From contig OY969783.1 in the NCBI GenBank assembly GCA_963702995.1, forward strand, positions 6,758,001-6,822,000: a stretch of 64,000 nucleotides of DNA. Reading direction: 5' to 3'. Source of the DNA: MFD04580-c1 sp963702995. GTDB lineage: Bacteria > Planctomycetota > Phycisphaerae > Tepidisphaerales > Tepidisphaeraceae. Positions within the stretch are counted from its first letter, which is position 1; each line of letters begins with the position of its first letter. Below the pieces are notes generated by a model. The model searched no databases. It worked only from the letters and a program-made list of their open reading frames with translations, and had not been told where the DNA came from. This document shows positions 50,602 through 59,816 of this stretch, in pieces. Position numbers and translations under genes: made by a program.

Positions 50602-52296
50602 ATGGCAGTAAAAACAGCAACGTACCCGATCGGCGACGGCCCCACGTCGGCCTTCCCGCGGCTGGATGAGACCGACCTTTCCTCCCTTCACCCCTTTGCG
50701 ACGTGCCGGACGTACCAGGATGGCGACGTGGTCTTTCGTGTCGGGGATTCGGACATCGACCTCTACGTCGTCGAGTCAGGCGCCGTCGACATCGTTAACC
50801 CCTCCGACGGTGACCGGCATGTGAAGACCCACGGACCGGGGGAGTTTTGCGGGGATATCGACCTGCTCACCGGCCGCCCGGTAATTGTGACGGCGGTGGC
50901 CAACGGACTGACGCACCTGCTTTGTGTCCCCGGCGAGCGGCTGCGCGAGCTGTTGAACAAGGTGCCGCGGCTGGGGGAGAAGCTGCTGGTTGCATTCCAG
51001 AATCGACGCGAGTTGCTCGACAAGGGCGGCGTGTTGGGCCTGCGCGTCGTCGGGGCGGGGAATTGCCGCGATACGACCGTGGTCCGGGAGTTTCTTTATA
51101 AGAATTTCGTCCCGTTCACGTGGTACGACTCGACGTCGGAAAAAGGGAAGGCGGCGCTGATTGAGTGGGGCTCGCCCAAAAAGTCTCCGGTCATCGAGTG
51201 TGGGGGCGGCCGCCTCCTGATCAACCCGAGCCTGCGCGAGCTTGCCCAGGGGGCGGGAGTCTGGCGTCATTGCCCCAACCAGATGGTTGATCTGGCGGTG
51301 ATCGGCGCGGGCCCGGCTGGGATGGCGGCCGCGGTCTATGCGGCGTCGGAAGGGCTCTCCACGCTCGTGCTCGACCGGCTCGGTCCGGGCGGGCAGGCGG
51401 GCGGGTCGTCGAAGATCGAAAACTTCATTGGCTTTCCCAGCGGGTTGTCCGGCGCCGAACTGGCGACGCGCGGCGTGCTGCAGATGCTGAAGTTCGGGGC
51501 GAAGATCGCGGCGCCCGTGTCGGTGGAAGGGCTCGAGCCAAGGACGTCGATGTCGGACTGCCATCGGCTTCGGTTGGACTGCGGCGCGACGATCTCGGCC
51601 CGCACGGTGCTGCTGGCGACGGGGGTTCGCTGGCGCAAGCTCGACGCCGTCAACGCGGATCGGTTCGAACGATCGGCCGTTCACTACGCCTGCACGTCGG
51701 TCGAGGCCATTCTTTACGATAACTGCGACGTCGCCATCGTCGGCGCCGGCAACTCGGCGGGTCAGGCGGCGATGTATATGTCCGAGTGCTGCCGGAACCG
51801 AAAGGTGCACTTGATCGTGCGGCGCACGCTCGGGCTGGGGATGTCGGAATACCTCACAGGGCGCATTCGTTCATCCGCGAATGTCGTCGTGCATGAGGGG
51901 GTGGAAGTGGCGGCCCTGCACGGGGAGCGGCGGCTGGAGTCGATGACGCTTCGGCCGTTCGTCGCTGGCGGCCAGCCGGCCGCCAAGGGGCCGGCGGGGG
52001 AAACTGTAAACGTCAACGCCATCTTCGTTTTCATTGGCGCCGAGCCGATTGTTGACTGGCTCCCCGAATCAATGGCGCGGGACAAGCAGGGCTATGTGCT
52101 CACCGGCATCGACGCCTTGAAGTCCGGCAAGTGGCCGCTGACCGACCGGGAGCCGTGCCCGCTGGAGACGACGATCCCCGGCCTCCTCGCGGGCGGCGAC
52201 GTCCGCGCCGGCTCGACCAAGCGCGTCGGGTTCGCGGTCGGGGATGGCTCGCTCGCGGTGACGTGCGTCCACAAGCTGATCGCGATTCGCAATTAA
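50602..52296 (+). CDS. Cyclic-nucleotide-binding domain fused to thioredoxin-like and thioredoxin-reductase-like domains
   Basis: 564 residues, intact. Residues ~20-140 form a Crp-type cNMP domain (GDVVFRVGDSDIDLYVVESG, FCGDIDLLTGRP). Residues ~145-222 look like a thioredoxin/glutaredoxin fold without CXXC (RVVGAGNCRDTTVVREFLYK). From ~230 on is a TrxB-like flavoprotein: AVIGAGPAGMAAAVYAASEG for FAD, VAIVGAGNSAGQAAMYMSE for NAD(P)H, GLLAGGDVRAG at the end. The usual redox CXXC is replaced by CTSV (364-367), so classical thioredoxin reduction is unlikely. The fusion suggests a nucleotide-gated redox enzyme; the partner is unknown. Cytoplasmic. Confidence 0.9.
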   Translation: MAVKTATYPIGDGPTSAFPRLDETDLSSLHPFATCRTYQDGDVVFRVGDSDIDLYVVESGAVDIVNPSDGDRHVKTHGPGEFCGDIDLLTGRPVIVTAVANGLTHLLCVPGERLRELLNKVPRLGEKLLVAFQNRRELLDKGGVLGLRVVGAGNCRDTTVVREFLYKNFVPFTWYDSTSEKGKAALIEWGSPKKSPVIECGGGRLLINPSLRELAQGAGVWRHCPNQMVDLAVIGAGPAGMAAAVYAASEGLSTLVLDRLGPGGQAGGSSKIENFIGFPSGLSGAELATRGVLQMLKFGAKIAAPVSVEGLEPRTSMSDCHRLRLDCGATISARTVLLATGVRWRKLDAVNADRFERSAVHYACTSVEAILYDNCDVAIVGAGNSAGQAAMYMSECCRNRKVHLIVRRTLGLGMSEYLTGRIRSSANVVVHEGVEVAALHGERRLESMTLRPFVAGGQPAAKGPAGETVNVNAIFVFIGAEPIVDWLPESMARDKQGYVLTGIDALKSGKWPLTDREPCPLETTIPGLLAGGDVRAGSTKRVGFAVGDGSLAVTCVHKLIAIRN

Positions 52297-52415
52297 AACG
52301 CCAAAAAGCAAATCCGTGGATTTTGATGGGAACGCCATCGTCCCCGTCGGCCGTCGCCGTCGGTTGGACGCAGACGGCGATATTCTCAACTTAAAAAGAT
52401 GACAATTTGCTCTCA

Positions 52416-52455
52416 CGGGCGTTCGTATTCGAGGTTTCTCCTGTACGAACGCCCG
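52416..52455 (+). terminator. Long hairpin between the flavoprotein and LEPR-XLL-like genes
   Basis: Perfect 12-bp arms CGGGCGTTCGTA (52416-52427) and TACGAACGCCCG (52444-52455) with a 16-nt loop. It lies 120 bp after the upstream stop and 81 bp before the next start, without a U-run; it could terminate or structure the leader of the next gene. Confidence 0.55.
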
Positions 52456-52536
52456 ACTCCTGCCGAGCGGTGAGGCCCGGACCAAGAGTCCCGCGTCGAA
52501 ACCAACACGACGTCCAATGGACGCAAGGAGTTGCCC

Positions 52537-53205
52537 GTGAGCTTTGTCACCTTCTCAGAGGGCCTTGAGGCCCGTTCCATGTTGTCCGCCTCTCCCACCT
52601 TGAACGCCGCCGTCGTCGCGGACCGCCTGACGATCCAGGCGGACCTGCTCAAGTTCAGATCGGACGCGCTTGTTCAGGAGGCGACGCTTGGCGGGGACAT
52701 CGCCGCCATCAAGGCCGACGACGTTAAGGACGCCGCCTCGCTCAAGCCGCTGATCGCCACCTTCCACGCCGACGTCAAGGCGATGTGGGCGCAGCTGAAG
52801 GTCGATCGGCTCAACGAAGCTCAGAATGTCCTGGCCGATGAGTCGCTCATCGTCGGCGACATGAAGCAGATCTTGCTGGATCACGGCAACGTACCGGCGC
52901 TGGCGACCGACCATGCCAACCTGCTCGCTCATCGCATCCAACTTCAGAACGACATGATCGCCGGGTTGAACGCGAGGCTGGCGACGCGCCAGGCGGCTTA
53001 CCAGACGATTTTTTCCGATGGGAACGCCATCGTGGCCGCCGCGCACGCCGACTCGACGGTCAGCGTCAAGCTCGCGGCCGATCTTCAGAAGTGGGTGACC
53101 GACAAGGGGAACGCGATGACGGTCTTCGCAGGCGATCTCGAGAAGCTGGTCAGCGATCGCCAGCAGCTCGTCCTTGACCTTACGGCCATGCAGCAGCCGA
53201 CGTGA
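52537..53205 (+). CDS. Helical protein with LEPR-XLL-like N-terminus
   Basis: 222 residues. The start (VSFVTFSEGLEARSMLSASP) resembles the planctomycete LEPR-XLL/LExR motif that opens many secreted planctomycete proteins in place of a normal signal peptide. The rest is almost entirely helical (Ala, Leu, Asp, Lys and Gln-rich) with several possible coiled segments and no known domain. GTG 52537 is preferred, with AAGGAG ending six bases before it; TTG 52531 abuts this site. A 14-bp perfect hairpin follows. Function unknown; export is inferred from the motif. Confidence 0.75.
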   Translation: MSFVTFSEGLEARSMLSASPTLNAAVVADRLTIQADLLKFRSDALVQEATLGGDIAAIKADDVKDAASLKPLIATFHADVKAMWAQLKVDRLNEAQNVLADESLIVGDMKQILLDHGNVPALATDHANLLAHRIQLQNDMIAGLNARLATRQAAYQTIFSDGNAIVAAAHADSTVSVKLAADLQKWVTDKGNAMTVFAGDLEKLVSDRQQLVLDLTAMQQPT

Positions 53206-53238
53206 CCCGCAAACACGTCCGGAACATCCTGATCGCCA

Positions 53239-53271
53239 CGAACGGGCGCCTCATCAAGAGGCGCCCGTTCG
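53239..53271 (+). terminator. Perfect 14-bp hairpin terminator
   Basis: CGAACGGGCGCCTC / GAGGCGCCCGTTCG around a 5-nt loop ATCAA, 34 bp after the stop of the LEPR-XLL-like gene. No U-run follows, but strength and position indicate a transcription end. Confidence 0.75.
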
Positions 53272-53463
53272 CACGCTGCGCTCGGCCTCCGAAGACATGC
53301 CTTCAAAGGCCAGGCGAATGATTAATGATGCGATGCTTACGACTGAACAGCGTGCGTTCGGACTGCGTTGACCGGCCTACCCCACGTCGCTACCCTCACC
53401 GTGCGGTTGCTCGTTCGGCCGACGAAGACCGCAACGAGATCCATCGACGTGCTGGAGTATCAA

Positions 53464-53547
53464 GTAGCAGGCACACTCCGTGTGCCGTCCGCCACCTTAC
53501 CGACCTCCCTGGAAGGTCGGCTTCGGCGCACGGAGTGTGCCTGCTAC
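53464..53547. repeat. Palindromic intergenic element with 24-bp terminal inverted repeats
   Basis: Ends GTAGCAGGCACACTCCGTGT... (53464-53487) and ...CGGAGTGTGCCTGCTAC (53524-53547) are complementary at 23 of 24 positions. The middle holds a second stem CCGACCT/AGGTCGG. No coding capacity. It looks like a MITE-type element that could be mobilised in trans. It sits 78 bp before mnmA; the rest of the 419-bp gap shows nothing else apart from the terminator above. Confidence 0.85.
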
Positions 53548-53624
53548 ATAGGTCTCCAGACGTCGATCGCCAAAGTTTGCTTAGGCCTGAAGTCTGTTCA
53601 AGCAATTGAGTGCTAGGATCGGTG

Positions 53625-54812
53625 ATGGGCTCGAACGGAAAAAAGGTGGTTGTCGCGATGAGCGGCGGAGTGGATAGCTCCGTGGCCGCCGCGATCCTGC
53701 TGCGCGAGGGGTACGAGGTGCTGGGCGCGTTCATGCGGCTGGGGAGCCCGAAGGGCGTCAGCAGCGTCGAAGAGCCGAACGCTTCATCCGAAGCCTGTGA
53801 GACAACGCCCGGGCCAGCCGCCAAGAGCAAACAAGGGTGTTGCTCGGTCCTCGACGCGGCCGACGCGCGGCGTGTCGCGGGGCTGCTGGGGATCCCCTTT
53901 TACGTCCTGAACTTCGAGCAGGATTTCGGGCGCGTGATCGATTATTTCGTCGATGAGTACAACCGCGGCCGCACTCCCAACCCGTGCGTTCGGTGCAACG
54001 ACTGGCTCAAGTTTGGCAAGCTTGCCCAGTACGCCGACGCCGTGGGGGCCGACTATGTCGCCAGTGGTCATTACGCGCGCGTCGGCGTCGATCCGATCAC
54101 CGGTCGCAAGCGACTGCTCCGCGGGCTCGACGAGCGGAAGGACCAAAGCTATGTCCTGTTCGGCGTCTCGCAGGCGGCCCTGGAACGGACGCTCCTTCCG
54201 ATCGGCGAACACGAAAAACACGCCGTCCGCGCCATCGCCGAGGAGATGAAGCTCCCGGTGTTTAACAAGCCGGACTCGCAGGAGATTTGTTTCGTCCCGA
54301 ACCAGGATTACGCGGGCCTGGTCCGGCGGCGCACGCCCGACGCATTCCGGTCGGGGGAAGTCGTCTCGCCCGACGGTGAGGTGATCGGCCGCCACGAGGG
54401 GCATCAGCACTTCACAGTGGGGCAGCGGAAGGGGGTCGGCATCGCCAGCGGCCGCCGGCTCTACGTGCTCGACATCGACGCGGCCGCCAACCGTGTCACG
54501 CTCGGCGAGAAGGCCGAGCTGGAACGGACGACGCTGATCGCGCGACAGATCAACCTGCTCGACCCGCGCCTGCTCGCTTTGCAAAAGCAGGGAGGCGACC
54601 CGGGGGCGTCCGTCCGTTGCACCGTGAAGATTCGCTACGGCCACGCGCCGCAGTCGGCGTCGGTGCGGATCACCGGGGTTGACGAGTTTCGCGCCGAGTT
54701 TGACGAGCCGCAGCAGGCGGTGACGCCGGGCCAGGCGGTGGTCCTCTATGACGGCGATGTGCTGCTCGGCGGTGGGTGGATCGAATCGGCGGAGCGCACG
54801 GTCGCCGTATGA
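53625..54812 (+). CDS. mnmA: tRNA-specific 2-thiouridylase MnmA
   Basis: 395 residues, intact. P-loop MSGGVDSSVAAAILL near the N-terminus; first catalytic Cys region TPNPCVRCN; second Cys in PDSQEICFVP; and GQRKGVGIASG. The enzyme makes 2-thiouridine at position 34 of tRNA Glu, Gln and Lys in the cytoplasm. An insertion of about 30 residues (Ser/Glu/Pro-rich, after FMRLGSPKG) lies before the usual KQGCCS motif and is longer than in E. coli. ATG 53625 is preferred over TTG 53610. A sulfur relay protein is not adjacent. Confidence 0.96.
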   Translation: MGSNGKKVVVAMSGGVDSSVAAAILLREGYEVLGAFMRLGSPKGVSSVEEPNASSEACETTPGPAAKSKQGCCSVLDAADARRVAGLLGIPFYVLNFEQDFGRVIDYFVDEYNRGRTPNPCVRCNDWLKFGKLAQYADAVGADYVASGHYARVGVDPITGRKRLLRGLDERKDQSYVLFGVSQAALERTLLPIGEHEKHAVRAIAEEMKLPVFNKPDSQEICFVPNQDYAGLVRRRTPDAFRSGEVVSPDGEVIGRHEGHQHFTVGQRKGVGIASGRRLYVLDIDAAANRVTLGEKAELERTTLIARQINLLDPRLLALQKQGGDPGASVRCTVKIRYGHAPQSASVRITGVDEFRAEFDEPQQAVTPGQAVVLYDGDVLLGGGWIESAERTVAV

Positions 54813-54974
54813 CACGGTTTTCCCAATTCCCAGGCGTCCAGATTTTGAACCGCTCAACAGACAGGCGACTGGTTTTGAGGCGCGGCCTCGTCGAGTAGGA
54901 TGTCGCGGCCGCTCGAGCGTGCCCCCTTGCGCCGTCGCCGGCGGGAGCGTTCGCCGCCTTACGTCCGCGTAGTC

Positions 54975-55886
54975 ATGACGCCTCGTCGCAACGTGCTTAT
55001 CTTTCACTCGGGCGCGCTGGGGGATTTTATCCTCACCTGGCCGCTTGCGGTCGCGCTGGGGCGCGTCTTTCCGCAGAGCCGAATCTTTTACGTCGTTTCG
55101 GGAGAGAAGGGGGCGCTGGCGGAACGGGTGCTTCGCGTGGAATCGCTCGATGCCGAGTCGGGCTGGCATCACCTGTATAGCGACTCACCCCGGCTTCCAC
55201 CGACAGCGACAACGCTGCTGAGCCGCGCCCACTGCGTTTTTACCTTCATTGCCGGGCACGACAGTGCCTGGGTGCGGAACGTTCGTTCGATCGCCCCGGC
55301 GGCCGATGTCGTGAGCCTTTCTCAAGCTCCGCCTGGCGACTTCACCGGCCACCAGAGTGATTTCCTGCTCGAACAACTGCGGCCGACGCCGGTCTGGCAT
55401 GAGGCTTTGCGACAGATCCTCAAATCCGTCGAAGCCCGCGGCATCACATCGCCGCGGTCCGGCTCCCATGCCTTGCTCCATCCGGGCAGCGGTTCGCCGC
55501 ACAAATGCTGGCCCCTGTCGAAGTTCGCGGATCTGGCGAGGCAACTTCAGGCCGCGGGGCGGTCGCCGCGAATCATCCTGGGAGAGGTGGAGCTTGATCG
55601 CTGGAGCCCAGCCGAAATCGCTTCGCTCGATGCCGTCGCCCCCACCGTCCGCCCCAAGTCGCTGGTCGAGTTGTGGCAGGCGTACGGCGAGGCGGCATGC
55701 TTCGTCGGGAACGACAGCGGCCCGGGCCACTTGGCCGGGATCGCCGGCATTCCATCCGTCACCCTCTTCGGCCCGACGTCGCCCGATCTTTGGCGCCCAC
55801 TCGGGCCTCGCGCCCAGGTGATTCAGCGATCGCCGATCGAATCGATCGAGGTGGCTGACGTCATGGGACGACTTCCCCCCGCCTGA
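54975..55886 (+). CDS. Glycosyltransferase family 9 (heptosyltransferase-like)
   Basis: 303 residues. N-terminal Rossmann half opens with NVLIFHSGALGDFILTWPL, the GALGD motif of GT9; C-terminal half has ALLHPGSGSPHKCWPLSKFA and FVGNDSGPGHLAGIAGIPS, the nucleotide-sugar binding signature. GT9 enzymes add heptose or related sugars to lipopolysaccharide core at the inner face of the membrane. ATG 54975 chosen by homology; an in-frame ATG at 54900 would add a basic tail. No other LPS gene is near, so the acceptor is unknown. Confidence 0.9.
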   Translation: MTPRRNVLIFHSGALGDFILTWPLAVALGRVFPQSRIFYVVSGEKGALAERVLRVESLDAESGWHHLYSDSPRLPPTATTLLSRAHCVFTFIAGHDSAWVRNVRSIAPAADVVSLSQAPPGDFTGHQSDFLLEQLRPTPVWHEALRQILKSVEARGITSPRSGSHALLHPGSGSPHKCWPLSKFADLARQLQAAGRSPRIILGEVELDRWSPAEIASLDAVAPTVRPKSLVELWQAYGEAACFVGNDSGPGHLAGIAGIPSVTLFGPTSPDLWRPLGPRAQVIQRSPIESIEVADVMGRLPPA

Positions 55887-56070
55887 TCAGCTTCATCAAC
55901 ACCTGGCTCCGCAAGAAATAGTCAACAGCGCGGGACCGTTGCGCAGCGCGCGTGTGCTCCGAGGGTATCGATTGCGAAGGATGGCCCGACGGAAGCCGAC
56001 CAGCGCGTCCGGGTTCAGTCAAGCACCGACACGACCGGACGCCGATGAGGTCAACCTAACGGAGAAACCG

Positions 56071-57861
56071 ATGCACGAGCCAAGTCCGATCGCCTTCGCA
56101 TTGTGGAGAAGCGGCGCCTGCCGGGCCGCCTCCTTCGACCCCCGATCCGGCGCGGGGCCTTGGTGGAACTGGACGGCCGCCGCGCCATGCGGGTCGTCGG
56201 CGTCACCCGCGACGGGTTCGAGGAGTCCGTCACGACGCGCCAGGGAGTGCCCTTCGGCATCCGCCGGGCGACTTCGACACTGCGCGGGCATCGCGACGGC
56301 AGCCTCGAGTGGCACTGGCAGGTCGATCGACCGGGCCTGGCGCGCGAAGAGGTGTTCCGGGTGGACGCCAGGGGAAAGGGCGTCTGGCGGCAGGTCGATC
56401 GCCGCCCCGGCCGCGTAACAACGTATCACGCCACAGGCCCCGGCCGGTTTAAGGGAACGGTCACGGCACCCGACGGCGCACTGCTATGGCACTCGGATTG
56501 GAAGACTGACGGCCGGGGCGGCCTGACGGGCTCATACACCGATCCGCGGGGCAACGCGGCCGGCACGGTAAGCTTCGTCGGCGACGGCGAGGGGGGCAGG
56601 GGCGACACGGTGAGCTGGGCGGGGCCGGTCTCCGAAGGCTCAGTGGAAAGCTCGCCATCCGACGGTTCGGGCGTGCTTCATACGGTCGTGAAGAAGGACG
56701 GAGGCGTTACCACCTATACGACGGACGAGGGAGAGGGTCACCAGGTGCAGGTTGGCGAAGGCCGGGATCACGTGGCTCAGGATCACGGTCCCGGGGAAGG
56801 CCGACGGCGACAGCGGGTGGGTCGAGTTCGGAACGCAGTCCAACCCGCCGTCGGCCGCCGCGCCGAGCGGGTCAACGTCCGACTACACGGTGAACGGCCA
56901 ATCTAATGCGGATGGGTCGAGCAGTTTCTCCCGAACCGACAAGAATCCGACCACCGGCGACAAAGAGACCACCTTTGGCGGCAAGGACGCCGACGGCAAT
57001 TTCTCCTATAGCTCGAGCATCGAGCACGCGGACGGGTCGGTGACGCTCGTGACCCGGTCAGTCGATGCGAACGGGAACGGCACCGAGCACGTCACCGACG
57101 TGGACGCCAAGGGCAACACCACCCGCGACCAGACGCTGGACGTCAAAGGCGGTGTGACCGTCGTTCCCGGCCCCGGCGCTCCGGGCGGGCCGTCGGCAGG
57201 CAACGACGGGCCTGGGGATGCCGGGGGTTCGCCGGGCAATGGCCCCGTGGCCAGCGGCGGGCCCGCCGACACCGCCAGCCCCGGCGCAGGCGGCCCCGGC
57301 GCGGGGGACAGCCCCGGGACGAGCGCCGCCGACCCGAACAACCCCGGCCAACCCGATTCCCCCGATGCCCCTGACAACGGGGGCGGTGGCGGTGGCGGGG
57401 CCGGGGGCGGCGCATCGGGGATGGGCTCTGATGACGGCACGGACGACCGGGCGCCGGGCATTCCGTGGGGCAAGATCGGCCACCGGGGCGGCGACTCCCT
57501 CGATGGCGTTTTCTCCGGCGCGCGCGACGGCGGCTCAGGCGGCGACGGGGGCGAAGAAGGGACTGCGGCCGACCGGAATGAAGGCTGGCTCAGGCAACTT
57601 ATCGGAGAGATCGACGGCCCTGGAAGCGGCGCGGGGAGCGGCGGAGGGAGCGGCGGCGGCGCCGACGAAACCGGCTGGGGCTCCGGCGAAGGGCCGGTCG
57701 GCCGCCCGCTGGTCAGCGGCTCCTACTCGCCGCCGCCTCCCAGCGCGGACGAAACCGGTTGGGGCGACACCAACAACCCCCGCGCCCTCACCGCGCTGGT
57801 CGCCACCTTCGCCCAGGCCACGGCGGCGCTGGCCCGCTCCGCAACCATGGTGAAGCCCTGA
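56071..57861 (+). CDS. Repetitive glycine-rich hypothetical protein (two frameshifts)
   Basis: About 597 codons. Residues ~1-230 contain repeated short strands with DGxGxxxxVV patterns (GALLWHSDWKTDGRGGLTGS, VVKKDGGVTTYTTDEG), reminiscent of RHS/YD-like beta repeats. A Gly/Pro/Asp-rich middle follows with Gly runs, then a C-terminal part with two DETGWG repeats and a final helix (ALVATFAQATAALARSA). The ATG at 56071 has CGGAG seven bases upstream, but a -1 indel directly after it is needed to join RAKSDRLRIVEKRRL; a +1 in a GGGG run at ~56792 restores KADGDSGWVEFGTQSN. No signal peptide is evident. Function unknown. Confidence 0.65.
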
Positions 57862-58014
57862 CGAGAGTCGCGCCGGCCGACCCGGGCGGCGGCAACGCCG
57901 CGCAGTGGCTTGGATGTCTGACCTAAACGGCGAAGGGAAGGACGGCGGCGGAAGTGACCGAGCGGGCCCCGCCGGGAACAGGGCCGGATCACGTGGCGAT
58001 CGCCCCGTCAAAGC

Positions 58015-58058
58015 AGAACGCGGTCCGATGTCGCATGCACGACCTCGGACCGCGTTCT
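58015..58058. terminator. Bidirectional hairpin terminator between convergent genes
   Basis: Perfect 14-bp arms AGAACGCGGTCCGA (58015-58028) and TCGGACCGCGTTCT (58045-58058) with a 16-nt loop, centred between the stops of the glycine-rich gene (57861) and the minus-strand gene (58086). Confidence 0.75.
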
Positions 58059-58085
58059 CCAGCGATGGCTGTTTTGCGACAACGG

Positions 58086-59152
58086 CTACTTCTTCCCGGT
58101 CGCCATCTTCGGCTCGGCTGCGGCCGTCTTAGGCTCGGGCGTCGGCGGGGGGGCGATGGTGATCTCTTTGACGAAGGTCTTGCCGCCTTCCTCGTGGGTC
58201 TTGTAGAGGACGGCTGTCCCGGCCTTCAGGCCCTTGGCGCGATTGATCACGCGGTTGTCGGCCACCCACTTTTTCCCGACCATGCTCCCGATGACCGGCA
58301 GGACGACCGAATTGCCCCCAGCGTCAAACGTGACCGCCGGGCCCTTCACGCCGTCGGCGACGTCGGCTTCGACGACCTTTCCGATTTTGGCTTCGGTCGG
58401 TTCCTTGAAGCGGTCGATGTGGCGGATCACCGGCATGGGCTGGGAGTCCACGGCGTCCACCTCGACCACGTCGTCCACCTTTAGGGCGTTGACGAACTCC
58501 AGGATCGCCGGGTCCGACGTCATTTCTTTCTTGCCGCTTGGCTTCATCGGCACCATGACTTCGTAGCGAGCGCCGAGTTTCATCAGCACGACGGTGACGG
58601 GGTTGTTCTCCAGGTCCTTCCGCTCACCGGCCGCCTCGCGGACGACGAAGGTGTTGGGGACCTCTTCACCGGCCTTGAGGTCATACTTCTTGATGCCCGA
58701 GAGCCAGGTGACACGGTTCATCGTGGACATCTTCCCCTCGAACCACCAGCCCGGGTCGTGCGCTCGATCAACTGGTTCATGTCTGATTCGAGGTTGGGGT
58801 CCTTGATGTACCCCTGCTGCGTCGAACCATCGAGCGGTACGAAGAAGCCGACAAGCCAATATTCCTTTTGCTGATACTTCTGCTTCTGGCGGGCGAGGAA
58901 CTTGAAAACGACGGGCGTCTCCTCATCCATCTTGGGCTGGTTGGTGCCGGTCTTTCCCTTCCCGTTGGTCGGGTTGTTGTACTTGTTCTGCGGGGTCACG
59001 ACGCTTCCCGGCGCGGCGACGGCGGCCGACGGAAGCCCCAGCGCCAGGGCAAGCGAAACGATGACCACGCCCGACAGACTGCCCCCAAGAACAACAGCGG
59101 GCGGCCGAAGACAGCACAATGCGATTGAGTGAAAAGGGTTCGGCCGAATCAT
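58086..59152 (-). CDS. Secreted hypothetical protein (frameshift at ~58745)
   Basis: About 355 codons. A signal peptide (SGVVIVSLALALGLPSAAVA) is followed by a short N-terminal domain (VVFKFLARQKQKYQQKEYWL) and a larger C-terminal domain with MSTMNRVTWLSGIKKYDLKA and several beta strands (SVVLPVIGSMVGKKWV). It ends in a Pro/Ala/Lys tail. A -1 indel near 58745 splits it: after LIER the other frame gives HDPGWWFEGKM. GAGGAG lies seven bases before ATG 59152. No family recognised. It is upstream of repeats and close to another small exported protein gene. Confidence 0.65.
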
Positions 59153-59319
59153 CGCTCGTCTCCTCGAATCGGATTATTGAGAGGCTGGAAAGGAAAGTGT
59201 GGGCCCATCCCGCCCGCACCTTGTCAAAAAAGGTTAACTTGGGCGGAACCCGTCCGCAACAAAAATCAAGAGGTGGCGGCGGGAAGACGAAGCTCCGGTC
59301 GCCGCGCGGGCCGCGCCCT

Positions 59320-59720
59320 TCAGGAAGCGGTTTTGGAGGGCTCTGGCTTAGACGTCGCTGCCGGTGGACGCCCTGCGGCCAAGCAACCCAACCGCTTCCT
59401 CACGGCGCGGCTCGCGGGGTGCCGCGCGGGTTGCTCGCGGGTCGCGGTCGTGAGGAAGCGGTTTGGGACGGCTCCGGCTCATGCCTCGCCGCCGGCGGAC
59501 GCGGTTCGGCCAGGAACCAGACCGCTTCCTCACGGGCGCGGCTCGCGGGGTGCCGCACGGGTTGCTCGCGGGCCGCGGTCGTGAGCAAGCCGTTTCGGAC
59601 GGCTCTGGCTCACGCTTCGCCGCCGATGGATGCGTCCAGGCCACGCCAACCACGGGGCCGGAACAGATCAGTCGCCGAGTACGGCGACTGCCCGCTTCCT
59701 CACGGGCGCGGCTCGTTGAC
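59320..59720. repeat. Three tandem 131-bp units built around a palindromic element
   Basis: Units begin near 59320, 59451 and 59582, period exactly 131 bp. The first two are similar along their length; the third keeps the first ~45 bp and then diverges. Each unit junction contains an inverted repeat, ACCGCTTCCTCACGG ... CGTGAGGAAGCGGTTT (e.g. 59391-59463). Further degenerate pieces continue to ~59815. The 664-bp gap contains no gene. Confidence 0.85.
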
Positions 59721-59816
59721 GCCGTTCTCCGACGGGCGAAACGGTGCATCCTTTGGAAGCGCGATTTGGGACGCCGATCGGCTTTGTCACGGGCGCCGCT
59801 CGCGGGTGGCTTACGC

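Noticed and set aside
52326..53030. 17-bp sequence GATGGGAACGCCATCGT found twice (near 52326 and 53019)
   Set aside because: One copy is intergenic and the other is inside a gene; no further copies or structure, so coincidence or minor duplication.
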